Assembly: GCF_030704685.1 (NCBI RefSeq)
Contig: NZ_JAUZDX010000031.1
Span: 1 to 54,058, forward strand
DNA length: 54,058 nucleotides
DNA from: Acidovorax sp. A1169
GTDB taxonomy: Bacteria > Pseudomonadota > Gammaproteobacteria > Burkholderiales > Burkholderiaceae_C
Reading direction: 5' to 3'
Shown here: in pieces, positions 42,509-51,084 of the stretch
Position numbering within the stretch: the first letter of the stretch is position 1
How the letters are laid out: every line of letters starts with the position of its first letter
The notes under the pieces: generated by a model
What the model was told of the DNA's origin: nothing
The model's input: the letters and a program-made list of their open reading frames with translations, nothing else
Database searches by the model: none
Program-made: the position numbers and the translations under genes

Positions 42509-43774
42509 ATGCCCTTGACCTTGCAGACTGTAGCCTTGCGCATCGAAGCGCTGATCACGCAGCTGTCGCATTTCCCCTGGAAAACGACGGCCCTGACCCT
42601 GCGCGAGCGCTTTCGCGAGGACCACCTGGGCCTGACGGCCAGCAGCCTGACTTTCACGACCACGCTGGCGCTGGTGCCGTTCTTCGTGGTGGCGCTGGCG
42701 GTGTTCACCGCGTTTCCCATCTTCGGCAAGGTGCAGGACGTGCTGCAGCGCTGGCTCGTGGACAGCCTGGTGCCCGACAGCATCTCACGCCAGGTCCTGG
42801 GCTACCTCACGCAGTTTGCCGCCAAGGCCAGCAGCCTGGGCGTGGCGGGCTTCAGCATCTTGCTGGCCACGGCGCTGGCCCTGATCCTCACCATGGACCG
42901 CACGCTCAACGACATCTGGCGCGTGCGCCGCCTGCGCCCCCTGGGCCAGCGCGTGCTGATCTACTGGGCCGTGATGACCCTGGGTCCGCTGCTGCTGGGC
43001 GTGAGTCTGGCCATCACCTCGTACGTCATGTCGGCATCGGGCGGGCTGGTGAAGGCACTGCCCAGCGGCGTGCAGCTGCTGTTCGACTCGATCCAGTTCT
43101 TCGTGCTCGCCGGCTGCATGGCGGCGCTGTACCACTACGTGCCCAACACCCCGGTGAAGTGGCGCCACGCCTGGGCCGGCGGCTTGTTCGTGTCGATCTG
43201 CATCGAGCTGGCCAAGCGGGTGCTGGCGATCTATCTGAGCAACGTGCCGACCTATTCGGTGGTGTACGGGGCCTTCGCCACTTTGCCTATCCTGCTGGTG
43301 TGGATCTACGTGGCCTGGGTCATCGTGCTGCTGGGTGCGGTGGTCACGGCCTATCTGCCCAGCCTGCTGGCCGGGGTGGCGCGGCGTGGCACGGTGGCGG
43401 GGTGGACCTTTCAGCTGGCGGTGGAGGTGCTGCAGGAGCTGTACCTGGCGCGTCGCCATGTGCAGAAGGGACTGCGTGCGAGCGAGCTGGCGCAGTTGCT
43501 GCGGCTTGATGTGCTGCAGCTCGAGCCGGTGCTTGACGCCCTGCTGTCTCTGGATTGGGTGGGGCAGATCAATGACGCGCAGGCCGATCCGGATGCGGCA
43601 GATGTGGCGGAGCCGCGGTATCTGTTGCTGGTGGATCCCTTTGCTACTTCGGCCGAGCCGCTGGTGGAAAAGTTGTTGCTGGAGCGGGCGGAGAGTCTGG
43701 GGTCGTTCTGGAGCAGTGCGGGGTTGGAGAGGATGAAGGTGGCGGATTTGCTCCGGGGGGCGGTTAGGGGGTAA
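42509..43774 (+). CDS. YihY/BrkB-family inner membrane protein
   Basis: A 421-aa protein. The N-terminal ~290 residues are the YihY (BrkB) membrane domain with six segments (family blocks LTASSLTFTTTLALVPFFVVALAVFTAFP, VPNTPVKWRHAWAGGL and AFATLPILLVWIYVAWVIVLLGA). The C-terminal ~120 residues are a cytosolic extension of winged-helix type (GLRASELAQLLRLDVLQLEPVLDALLSLDWV). It was once thought to be RNase BN, a label now withdrawn; the function is unknown. The ATG at 42509 is used; the open frame upstream shows no homology. Confidence 0.9.
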   Translation: MPLTLQTVALRIEALITQLSHFPWKTTALTLRERFREDHLGLTASSLTFTTTLALVPFFVVALAVFTAFPIFGKVQDVLQRWLVDSLVPDSISRQVLGYLTQFAAKASSLGVAGFSILLATALALILTMDRTLNDIWRVRRLRPLGQRVLIYWAVMTLGPLLLGVSLAITSYVMSASGGLVKALPSGVQLLFDSIQFFVLAGCMAALYHYVPNTPVKWRHAWAGGLFVSICIELAKRVLAIYLSNVPTYSVVYGAFATLPILLVWIYVAWVIVLLGAVVTAYLPSLLAGVARRGTVAGWTFQLAVEVLQELYLARRHVQKGLRASELAQLLRLDVLQLEPVLDALLSLDWVGQINDAQADPDAADVAEPRYLLLVDPFATSAEPLVEKLLLERAESLGSFWSSAGLERMKVADLLRGAVRG

Positions 43775-43809
43775 CTTGGTGTTTGGAATAGTTGCTGCAT
43801 GCCTTGCTT

Positions 43810-43848
43810 GAGGGCGGAGGCCGGGCGCACATCCCGGCCTCCGCCCTC
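43810..43848. repeat. Perfect 16-bp hairpin between convergent genes
   Basis: A 16-base GC-rich arm (43810-43825) and its exact inverse (43833-43848) surround a seven-base loop. Neither side has a T tract. It sits between the YihY gene (plus) and the 784-aa protein gene (minus). Confidence 0.9.
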
Positions 43849-43882
43849 AACCCAGGCCAACGGCTGAAAAGAAACCCTGAAC

Positions 43883-46237
43883 TCAACGCGCCGGGGCAGC
43901 CACAGACGCAGCCGGCCCTACCACCGCAGCAGCAGGCGCCGCACCACTGGCCCCAGGCGCAGGCACCACAGCCGGTACAGCGACGGGAGGCGTCATCGTC
44001 ACCCGCGGCACCCACCGATCCAGCCAATGCGCTCGCCACGCCACGAACCCCACCACGACCACCGCAACCAGAACCCCCAGCCCCACCCACACAGGGCTTT
44101 TGGACTCCGCAAACGGATCATCGAGCATGCGCCGTGCATTGGCCGGCACCTTGGCCACCTGCGACAGGGACCCACCCAGCCGCGTGTTCACCCGCATGCG
44201 CCCATTGATCGCCCAGCCGCTGGCGTCGAGGATGGGCCCCAGACTGCGCTGGCGCAGCTTGAGCCACGCGATCAGCATGCTCGGCCCCGAGATCGCCAGC
44301 ACGATGCCGATCAAGGCCAGCGGTATCCAGACCCCCAGGTCCACGAACTTGCCGAAGATGCCCACCAGCACCGCGCTGATGCTGCCCAGCGCCACGCCGA
44401 TGGCCGCCACCGTGCCCACGTCGGTGCGGCGCGGGGTGCCGGGCACGGTCACGTTGCTGGCGTTGGTGCCCACGGTCTTGAGATCGGTGCTGGCCAGGGT
44501 GCTGGCGGCCGTGCCCAGTGACTTCTGCGCCCGCGCATCGCTGGCCGAGGCGCGCTTGGCCACCTGCTCTTCGATCATGCGAACGAACTTCTTGTACGGC
44601 GAGAAGAAGGCCTGGCGGATGCTCGTGGGGTTCTCAATGATGCGGGTGATGGTGGCGTCCCAGTCGTGGCCATCGCGGTCGTAGAACACGCCGTTGCGGC
44701 CCACGAAGAGGAAATCCACGTCGCCCGCCGTGAAGGCCGCCACGATGCCCATCTTCTGGCCCTTGCGCGTGCAGTCGCAGTACGCCAGGTAGGTCTTGGC
44801 CAGGCCGGCGAGCTTGGCGTGGCGCGCGGCGTCGGGCACCTGCACCACCAGGTCGCAGCTGCGGGCATCCAGGTACAGCGTGCCGGCCTGGAAGATCGCG
44901 CCCCGGCGCTGGTAGAAGGCCGAGAACGAGACGAAATTGTTGAGCAGCTCCAGCAGGTCGCGCTTGAAGCGCAGCAGCTTCTCCAGCGCCAGCGCCTGCT
45001 CGTTGTGGGCCTGCTCGGCCTCGTCCTCGTCGATCAGGGCCATCACGCGCTGCTCGGCGTCGCCCGCCAGCAGCACCTCGCGCACGTCTTCGTCCAGCAC
45101 ATCGAGACTTGTGGCGGGGCGGTCGGCCAGCCATTGCTGGCAGGGCGCGAGCGATTTCTGGATCAGTTGCCACTCGTCCTGCGTCAGGCTTTCGGCGTTG
45201 CTGCGCGCCAGCAGGGGCTCCACCGTGCGCTCGCGGAAGTTGCGCAGGGCCTTGGCCCAGGCCGGGTTCACGCCGTGCCTGAGGGGCAGTGCGCCACCGG
45301 GGGTGATGGGGGCCAGGGGCAGGGTGGTGATGGCCGGCGAGGCCAGGCCCAGGTCCTGGCCCGCCATGGCGCTGTATTCGTTGAGCGAAGGGTTCAGGGC
45401 CGTGGCGGCGCGCGGGTCGTAGGCCGCCAGGCGGGTGCGGGCAAAGAAGTCCTCCACCTTGGCGGCCACGGCATTCATGGCCTCGGTGGCGGCCAGCGTG
45501 CGCTCGCCCAGGGCCAGGCCGGTGGTGGCACCGCGCGTCTGGGCAGCCCAGGCCTTGAGCTGGTTGAGTTCGGCAAAGAAGGCCTCGGCGCGTTGGCGGT
45601 CGATGCCGGGTAACTGCTTGTGGGTGGCGAGTGGAATGCTGCCGTGCGTGGTGATGATGTGCGCGATGGCATCGCGGGCCACGCTGTCGTCCTTGTCCGC
45701 AGTGTCCACGGTGATGATGCCGTCGCCATTGAAGCGCAGGGCGCTCAACTGCTTGCTGCGTTCGAGCACGTCGGCCAGCGCGATCTCCGTGGCCTCGGGC
45801 CGGCCAGCCATGGCCAGCAGGCGCCGGGCCTCTGCGGCCAGCGCAGCGCCTTCTTCGGTGCGGTCGTCGATGGCACTGATTTCCAGTGTGTCACCGGGTT
45901 GTGCCAGCTCGTCCACGCTGCGCAGCTGTGCGCAGGCCCAGGCGCAGGCGGCCAGCAGTTCGGGCGGGCGGATGCGGCCGTCCTTGTCGGTATCGATCAG
46001 GTCCAGCGTGCGCTCGTCGAACTCGATGCCGCGCGTGGGGCAGGCCAGGGCCACCCAGAGCTTCTGGTCGAGTTCTGAGAGGTGGGCGATGTCCGCGCCG
46101 CTCTGGATGATGACCTGGTCCACGCCGCCGGCGCGAAAGAACTGCCAGGCGTGCTGGGGTGGGGGCTGCTCGGGCTGCAGCGGGGCGCGGTGGGTGGGAA
46201 GGGATGTGGCGACGGTCGGCTGCGGCTGAGGGTCCAT
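43883..46237 (-). CDS. Large EF-hand membrane protein of unknown function
   Basis: A 784-aa protein. Residues 82-93 form a canonical EF-hand loop (DTDKDGRIRPPE, Asp82, Asp84, Asp86, Gly87, Ile89 and Glu93), suggesting calcium binding. A second, degenerate one may lie at about 170-181 (NGDGIITVDTAD). A long mostly helical soluble region with no known domain follows (about 190-600). Two membrane segments near 612-660 (VAAIGVALGSISAVLVGIF, IPLALIGIVLAISG), a conserved-looking block GWAINGRMRVNTRLGGSLSQVA and a third membrane segment at about 715-733 end in an Ala/Pro-rich tail. There is no signal peptide. Confidence 0.65.
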   Translation of the reverse strand: MDPQPQPTVATSLPTHRAPLQPEQPPPQHAWQFFRAGGVDQVIIQSGADIAHLSELDQKLWVALACPTRGIEFDERTLDLIDTDKDGRIRPPELLAACAWACAQLRSVDELAQPGDTLEISAIDDRTEEGAALAAEARRLLAMAGRPEATEIALADVLERSKQLSALRFNGDGIITVDTADKDDSVARDAIAHIITTHGSIPLATHKQLPGIDRQRAEAFFAELNQLKAWAAQTRGATTGLALGERTLAATEAMNAVAAKVEDFFARTRLAAYDPRAATALNPSLNEYSAMAGQDLGLASPAITTLPLAPITPGGALPLRHGVNPAWAKALRNFRERTVEPLLARSNAESLTQDEWQLIQKSLAPCQQWLADRPATSLDVLDEDVREVLLAGDAEQRVMALIDEDEAEQAHNEQALALEKLLRFKRDLLELLNNFVSFSAFYQRRGAIFQAGTLYLDARSCDLVVQVPDAARHAKLAGLAKTYLAYCDCTRKGQKMGIVAAFTAGDVDFLFVGRNGVFYDRDGHDWDATITRIIENPTSIRQAFFSPYKKFVRMIEEQVAKRASASDARAQKSLGTAASTLASTDLKTVGTNASNVTVPGTPRRTDVGTVAAIGVALGSISAVLVGIFGKFVDLGVWIPLALIGIVLAISGPSMLIAWLKLRQRSLGPILDASGWAINGRMRVNTRLGGSLSQVAKVPANARRMLDDPFAESKSPVWVGLGVLVAVVVVGFVAWRAHWLDRWVPRVTMTPPVAVPAVVPAPGASGAAPAAAVVGPAASVAAPAR

Positions 46238-46306
46238 GCCCTCATTGTCGGCAGCCCGGGCCTTTCGCCGCCCCGGACCTGGGCGAACAGGCCTGTAGGC
46301 AATCTC

Positions 46307-47194
46307 CTACGAGCGCGATCCGGCGCCCAGCCAGCGCAGCGGGTTGAACCCGGTCACCAGGCCCGTGGCCACCAGCACCAGCAGGCCGCCCCACAGCATG
46401 CCCGGGCCCAGGGCTTCGTCCAGGAACAGGTGGCCCCAGGCCACGCCGAACAGCGGGATCATGAAGGCGCTGCTCATGGCCGCCACGGGCGAGACTTGGC
46501 TGAGCACGCGCAGGTTGAGCCAGTAGGCCAGGCCCGAAGTGACGATGCCCATGACCGCCACGGCGGCCAGCGCCGTGGGCGTGAACTGCGCCTCGGGCAG
46601 GCTCCAGGCCGCACCGGGCAGCAGCATGACCAGGGCCGTACCGTGGATGCCGGCCGCGATCGCCAGTGGCGGCATGCGCGTGGTGGCGCGCTTCATCCAC
46701 GGGGTGGACACGCCGTAGCAGGCCGATGCCGTCATGCAGGCCAGGGCGGCAATGATCAGGGCCGGGGTCGGCGTGACCGGGCCCAACTGCACGATGAGTG
46801 CCACGCCCGCGAAACCGCAGATGCAGCCCAGCCATTTGCGTGCGCTCAGCGTGTCTTCCTTGAGCCAGGCCGCAGCGATCACGCTGAAGGGCACGGCCAT
46901 GGTGTTGAGCAGCGAGCTGTAGCCTGCCGGCAGGTACAGCGCCGCCCAGGAGTACAGCAGGAACGGGATGGCCACCGTGAGGGCACCGAGTCCGACCAAC
47001 TCACGCCAGTGGCGCCAGGGCCAGCGCTCGCCGGCCACGCGCATGATGAAGATCAGCGTGAGCGTGGCCAGGCCGATGCGCAGGGCGGCCATGACATTGG
47101 GCCCGAGCACGGGGCTCGCGATGCGGATGAAAAGGAAGGAGGCGCCCCACAGGGCAGACAGCAGCACGAGCTGCAAAAAGTGGCGAGTCTTCAC
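46307..47194 (-). CDS. EamA/DMT-family transporter
   Basis: A 295-aa transporter with about ten membrane segments in two EamA repeats (LVLLSALWGASFLFIRIASP; LNTMAVPFSVIAAAWLKEDTLSARKWLGC; and in the second half GLAYWLNLRVLSQVSPVAAMSSAFMIPLFGVAWGHLFLDE). Substrate unknown. It lies 36 bases after nrdR on the same strand and 69 bases before the EF-hand protein gene, so the glyA-nrdR transcript may extend through it. Confidence 0.9.
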   Translation of the reverse strand: MKTRHFLQLVLLSALWGASFLFIRIASPVLGPNVMAALRIGLATLTLIFIMRVAGERWPWRHWRELVGLGALTVAIPFLLYSWAALYLPAGYSSLLNTMAVPFSVIAAAWLKEDTLSARKWLGCICGFAGVALIVQLGPVTPTPALIIAALACMTASACYGVSTPWMKRATTRMPPLAIAAGIHGTALVMLLPGAAWSLPEAQFTPTALAAVAVMGIVTSGLAYWLNLRVLSQVSPVAAMSSAFMIPLFGVAWGHLFLDEALGPGMLWGGLLVLVATGLVTGFNPLRWLGAGSRS

Positions 47195-47230
47195 CAGTGA
47201 ATTCTCAGGCAGGCTGGCAAAGTCTGCAGG

Positions 47231-47680
47231 CTACTTGCGCACCTCGTCGACCATGGCGCGGAAGTCGTCGATGTCCTCGAAGCTGCGGTAGACGCTGGCA
47301 AAGCGGATGTAGGCGATCTTGTCGAGCTTCTTGAGCTCGCGCATCACCAGCTCGCCGATGCGGCTGGAGAGCACTTCGCGCTGGCCCAGGTTGAGCAGCT
47401 TTTCCTCGATGCGCTCGATGGCGCTGTCGATCTGCGTGGTGCTCACCGGGCGCTTGCGCAGCGCCAGGTTGAACGAGCCGAGCAGCTTGCCGCGCTCGTA
47501 CTCGATGCGCCGGCCGTCCTTCTTGACGATGGCCGGGAAGTTCACCTCCGGCCGCTCGTAGGTGGTAAAGCGCTTGTCGCAGGCGCCGCACTGGCGCCTG
47601 CGGCGGATGAAGTCACCTTCTTCAGACACCCGGGTTTCGACGACCTGCGTTTCCTGGTGGCTGCAGAAGGGGCACTTCAT
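47231..47680 (-). CDS. nrdR: Transcriptional repressor NrdR
   Basis: A 149-aa regulator of ribonucleotide reductase genes. It has a zinc ribbon with Cys3, Cys6, Cys31 and Cys34 (CPFC...CGAC) and an ATP-cone domain (about 46-136; VNFPAIVKKDGRRIEYERGKLLGSFNLAL), which senses ATP/dATP. Length and order are standard. It is 13 bases downstream of glyA, the usual proteobacterial neighbour, and probably co-transcribed. Confidence 0.97.
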   Translation of the reverse strand: MKCPFCSHQETQVVETRVSEEGDFIRRRRQCGACDKRFTTYERPEVNFPAIVKKDGRRIEYERGKLLGSFNLALRKRPVSTTQIDSAIERIEEKLLNLGQREVLSSRIGELVMRELKKLDKIAYIRFASVYRSFEDIDDFRAMVDEVRK

Positions 47681-47693
47681 GGCGGGGGGCGGA

Positions 47694-48938
47694 TCAGCCG
47701 TAGACCGGGAAACGTGCCGTCAGCGCATTCACCTTGGCGCGCACGGCGGCGATGTTGGCCTCGTCGCGCGGGTTGTCCAGCACGTCGGCGATCAGGTGGG
47801 CGGTGATGCGCGCTTCTTCTTCCTTGAAGCCGCGCGTGGTCATCGCGGGGGTGCCGATGCGCACGCCGCTGGTCACCATCGGCTTTTCAGGGTCGTTGGG
47901 GATGGCGTTCTTGTTGATGGTCATGTGGGCGGCGCCCAGCACGGCCTCGGCTTCCTTGCCGGTGATGCCCTTGGCGCGCAGGTCGACCAGCATCACGTGG
48001 CTTTGCGTGCCGCCGGAGACGATGCGCAGGCCGCGGGCGGTCAGCGTTTCGGCCACGACCTGGGCGTTCTTGATGACCTGTTCCTGGTAGGTCTTGAAGT
48101 CGGGCTGCAGCGCTTCCTTGAAGGCCACGGCCTTGGCCGCGATCACGTGCATCAGCGGGCCGCCCTGCAGGCCGGGGAAGATGGCGCTGTTGATGGCCTT
48201 CTCGTGCTCGGCCTTCATCAGGATGATGCCGCCGCGCGGGCCGCGCAGGCTCTTGTGCGTGGTGCTGGTGACCACGTCGGCATGGGGCACGGGGTTGGGA
48301 TACACGCCTGCGGCGATCAGGCCGGCGTAGTGGGCCATGTCGACCATGAAGATCGCGCCCACGTCCTTGGCCACCTTGGCAAAGCGTGCAAAGTCGATGT
48401 GCAGGCTGTAGGCCGAGGCACCCGCGATGATGAGCTTGGGCTTGGTTTCGTGCGCCTTCTTCTCCATGGCGTCGTAGTCCAGCACTTCGTTGGCATCGAG
48501 GCCATAGGAGACCACGTTGAACCACTTGCCCGACATGTTCAGTGGCATGCCGTGCGTCAGGTGGCCGCCTTCGGCCAGGCTCATGCCCATGATGGTGTCG
48601 CCGGGCTTGAGGAAGGCCAGGAAAACGGCCTCGTTGGCCGAGGCGCCGCAATGCGGCTGGACGTTGGCGGCATCGGCGCCGAAGATTTTCTTGACGCGGT
48701 CGATGGCCAGTTGCTCGGCCACGTCCACGTGCTCGCAGCCACCGTAGTAGCGCTTGCCGGGGTAGCCTTCGGCGTACTTGTTGGTCAACTGGGTGCCCTG
48801 GGCCCACATCACGGCGGGGGAGGCATAGTTCTCGCTGGCGATCAGCTCGATGTGGTGCTCTTGCCGGGCGTTCTCGGCCGTGATGGCGGCAAAGATTTCG
48901 GGGTCGGCTTGTTCGACAAGAATATTGCGTTGGTACAT
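47694..48938 (-). CDS. glyA: Serine hydroxymethyltransferase
   Basis: A 414-aa PLP enzyme interconverting serine and glycine and charging tetrahydrofolate with a one-carbon unit, which supplies thyA and purine synthesis. The PLP lysine is Lys229 in VTSTTHKSLRGPRGG. Other marks: ELIASENYASPAVMWAQGTQLTNKYAEGYPGKRYYGG and IFMVDMAHYAGLIAAGVYPNP. The ATG at 48938 (MYQRNILVEQADPEIF) is preceded by AGGACTGCC; the frame continues upstream to 49067 without homology. First gene of the glyA-nrdR unit. Confidence 0.97.
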   Translation of the reverse strand: MYQRNILVEQADPEIFAAITAENARQEHHIELIASENYASPAVMWAQGTQLTNKYAEGYPGKRYYGGCEHVDVAEQLAIDRVKKIFGADAANVQPHCGASANEAVFLAFLKPGDTIMGMSLAEGGHLTHGMPLNMSGKWFNVVSYGLDANEVLDYDAMEKKAHETKPKLIIAGASAYSLHIDFARFAKVAKDVGAIFMVDMAHYAGLIAAGVYPNPVPHADVVTSTTHKSLRGPRGGIILMKAEHEKAINSAIFPGLQGGPLMHVIAAKAVAFKEALQPDFKTYQEQVIKNAQVVAETLTARGLRIVSGGTQSHVMLVDLRAKGITGKEAEAVLGAAHMTINKNAIPNDPEKPMVTSGVRIGTPAMTTRGFKEEEARITAHLIADVLDNPRDEANIAAVRAKVNALTARFPVYG

Positions 48939-49162
48939 GGCAGTCCTATGAACTTGTGTCCCTTGAAACAAGGGCTGCCCAGGCGAACGGCTGAACGCGG
49001 CGGGCATGACACCCGTGCGGCACGCTCCCCAGTGGTTCACAAGGGGCAAGCCCTTGTCGGTTTCCACGTCAGCGGCAGCCCGGTTGCGGGGCTGCGCCTA
49101 TCGCCAGTTGCGTACCTGCGTAGTGTATCCCAGGCAGCGGCACTGCTCCAGCAGCGCTGTTC

Positions 49163-50017
49163 TCAGGAGGCCTGGGAGAGCAGGGCGACCTTGTCGCTGG
49201 CGCTGTTGGCAGGCGAAGCGGGCGCCGGCAGCGTGACCGACGCGGGAACTGACTGTGCCGGCGCCTGCGTAGACAGGGTTGCTGGCGGGTTGGTTGGCAT
49301 GGCACGGCCACCGGCCACCTGGCGCAGGCGGAAATGCTCGGCCAGCACCTTGGCGGTGTAGCCACCGTCGTCGGGCAGGTTGGCCGCGCCCACGTAGTAG
49401 CGCAGGCCGCCTTCGAGCGAGCCGGCGCGGGCGATGCATTCCTGCAGCACCTTCACGCCCACGCGCAGGTTGGTCACCGGGTCGAAGGCCGCGAAGTGGC
49501 CGCCGAAATTCTGGTACTTCTCGGTGTGCACGGTGGTCATCACCTGCATCAGGCCCTGGGCACCCACCGAGCTTTGCGCAAAGGGGTTGAAGTTGGACTC
49601 GATGGCCATGATCGCCAGGATCAGGGTGGGGTCGAGCTTGTTGCGGGCGCCGAGCTCATAAGCCTCGGCCACCAGCACGCTCAGCGGCTCGGGGGCCACG
49701 CGGTACTTCTTGCTCAGCCAGAACGCCACGGCGGCCTGCTCCTTGGGCAGGTCCTTGGGGTTGCCGGCCGTGGCGCGTTCGCTCGCTTCGGGTTCGATGG
49801 GCATGCCCAGCACGGCGACCTGGCGCGCCTGGAGCCAGTTCATGAGCTTTTCTTCTCCGGCCTGGCGCAGGTCGGGCCGGGCGGTCAATGCGATAACGAC
49901 GAATGCAACGGTCAGCCCAATGAGGGCGAAGCTGCTGTGGGTGATTTCAAGAAAACCTTCGGTCACATCGGCTGCGAAGGTTCGCACGCCGGAGACTATT
50001 TTTCCTGACGCTGTCAT
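49163..50017 (-). CDS. Membrane-anchored lytic transglycosylase (SLT domain)
   Basis: A 284-aa protein. A single membrane segment (about 29-46, SSFALIGLTVAFVVIALTA) anchors it in the inner membrane. The SLT domain (about 118-225) has the catalytic Glu140 in MAIESNFNP and the motif GAQGLMQV (152-159), with AAFDPVTNLRVGVKVL and RYYVGAANLPDDGGY completing the fold. It cleaves peptidoglycan to anhydromuropeptides. The C-terminus is a Ser/Ala/Pro-rich tail. A good sigma-70 promoter lies at 50204-50233. Confidence 0.88.
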   Translation of the reverse strand: MTASGKIVSGVRTFAADVTEGFLEITHSSFALIGLTVAFVVIALTARPDLRQAGEEKLMNWLQARQVAVLGMPIEPEASERATAGNPKDLPKEQAAVAFWLSKKYRVAPEPLSVLVAEAYELGARNKLDPTLILAIMAIESNFNPFAQSSVGAQGLMQVMTTVHTEKYQNFGGHFAAFDPVTNLRVGVKVLQECIARAGSLEGGLRYYVGAANLPDDGGYTAKVLAEHFRLRQVAGGRAMPTNPPATLSTQAPAQSVPASVTLPAPASPANSASDKVALLSQAS

Positions 50018-50203
50018 AGCTCTTCCTTTCTGGGGCGCTTCCCTGAGGCCCTGCCAGCACGGGTGGTTGGCAGGATCAGGCGTATCACCTGGATTGGTAC
50101 GCCATCAATTTCAGGCCTGCAAAAAGCAAGAAGGGCCGTGAGTTGACTTAGCCGGGTTCGGCAGCGGGTTGGGGTTTTTACTAGCCATTTTTGGGGCTGG
50201 CGG

Positions 50204-50233
50204 ATTCTAGGAGGTCACCAAATAGCTAGTCAA
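50204..50233 (-). promoter_or_regulatory. Sigma-70 promoter of the lytic transglycosylase gene
   Basis: On the minus strand TTGACT (50233-50228) and TAGAAT (50209-50204) are 18 bases apart. The predicted leader is about 180 bases and contains a CTGCCA/TGGCAG hairpin. Confidence 0.65.
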
Positions 50234-50395
50234 TACTAACAAAATGAATCGTTAGATTAAAAATGCATGAAAAATCTGGTAGAAAACACAGGGTTTTGCC
50301 TTTTTTCACCCGAGAGGGTGGCCCTGCGCACCACAGGCCTGTGACGGTCATGTGTCAAATTCAATCGGCTTTTACTGCGCCATTGCAAAACCGGG

Positions 50396-50424
50396 TTGAG
50401 CCCGGCTGCTGACTTTGGTAAGGT
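50396..50424 (+). promoter_or_regulatory. Candidate promoter of the structured RNA
   Basis: TTGAGC (50396-50401) and TAAGGT (50419-50424) are 17 bases apart. Agreement with consensus is moderate. Confidence 0.35.
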
Positions 50425-50429
50425 TCGTC

Positions 50430-50660
50430 CGCCTGTTGATTTCAGGCATCGCCAGACGAAGCGAACTCTCCCGCCGATGGGCATTCAGTGCCGCGGTGCA
50501 GCAGATGCAACTTCCACGGCACCCCCTGGAGGCAATACCTTGCCTCCTCGCACGGTGGACCTTCATCTCCGCCTTGCGAATCGATGGCAAAGACCGTTGT
50601 GTCAGCCGTCAAGCCCGGGAGACTGTCCACTTCGGAAAGTCCCCCGGGCTTTCTTGTTTC
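50430..50660 (+). ncRNA. Candidate structured non-coding RNA
   Basis: Successive stems are visible: GCCTG/CAGGC (50431-50447), GTGCCG/CGGCAC (50488-50522), GGAGGCAA/TTGCCTCC with a TACC tetraloop (50528-50547) and a terminal AGCCCGGG/CCCGGGCT stem (50612-50650) followed by TTCTTGTTT. The frames across it do not look like protein. It does not match my recollection of tmRNA, RNase P RNA, SRP RNA or E. coli 6S RNA. Family unknown. Confidence 0.5.
50612..50660 (+). terminator. Terminator of the structured RNA
   Basis: AGCCCGGG (50612-50619) pairs with CCCGGGCT (50643-50650), with inner GACT/AGTC, then a T-rich run. Confidence 0.6.
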
Positions 50661-50790
50661 TGGGCCGTCGCTTGCGTCGGGTTCCCAGGTTTTCAACATG
50701 CGGCTTCATGCTGGGGAAGGGTGCTTGGAGCATGGCGCCGCCGGCCCTCAGGCGGGCCCGGATGGGCCTGTATTGAACTGCCTCAAGGCA

Positions 50791-50820
50791 TTGAATGGGC
50801 CCTTGGCGCATATATATAGA
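50791..50820 (+). promoter_or_regulatory. Candidate promoter of the DUF349 gene
   Basis: TTGAAT (50791-50796) and TATAGA (50815-50820) are 18 bases apart, in a TATATATA stretch unusual for this genome. The leader would be about 255 bases. Confidence 0.5.
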
Positions 50821-50829
50821 TAATGGGGG

Positions 50830-50920
50830 CAATTCCCAGAGCGGGCACAGGCCCCTGGGAGGCACCGCAACCCTGCAATGCAGGGTGCAGAAGCCCGCAC
50901 ACCGGGTGGCTCTGGACAGG
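50830..50920 (+). promoter_or_regulatory. Folded leader with alternative pairings
   Basis: CCAGA-GCGGGC (50836-50846) can pair with GCCCGC (50893-50898) and TCTGG (50911-50915), enclosing CCCTGC/GCAGGG (50871-50885) extended by GCA/TGC. Alternatively CCCAG (50835-50839) pairs with CTGGG (50855-50859). The two folds exclude each other. No known riboswitch class was recognised. Confidence 0.4.
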
Positions 50921-51084
50921 ATATCCCCGAGGGACCTCCTTGCCAGGACTGCCGGTGGCCCGCCTGCACGAACCCGGTGAAAATAGCCCGTTTTCTGCCA
51001 TGTACCTGTCGGGGCTGGCGCGAGCCTTGGTGGCCTCGCGCATCCAACCCGAGCAGGGATGGCCGTTCGCAATCCATTGGATCC

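Larger units (their letters stand above)
50018..51084. other. Non-coding interval of 1.07 kb
   Basis: No convincing protein gene was found on either strand. The left part carries the promoter of the transglycosylase gene, the middle a structured plus-strand transcript candidate with terminator (50430-50660), the right a second promoter and a folded leader ahead of the DUF349 gene. The stretch 50150-50310 is distinctly AT-rich relative to the rest of the window. Confidence 0.7.

Noticed and set aside
43883..44100. Gln/Pro-rich plus-strand frame around 43792-44208
   Set aside because: It is antisense to the Ala/Pro tail of the EF-hand protein and gives only proline/glutamine low-complexity sequence.
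50630..50652. GGAAAGTCC...GGGCT resembling a conserved piece of RNase P RNA
   Set aside because: Only about a dozen bases match; it is part of the terminal hairpin and none of the other RNase P core sequences follow.
50396..50823. Overlapping short frames of 70-135 codons in the 50.4-50.8 kb interval
   Set aside because: Three frames are open over the same bases, none has a ribosome-binding site or conserved-looking sequence, and a terminator at 50612-50660 cuts through them. RNA structure explains the region better.
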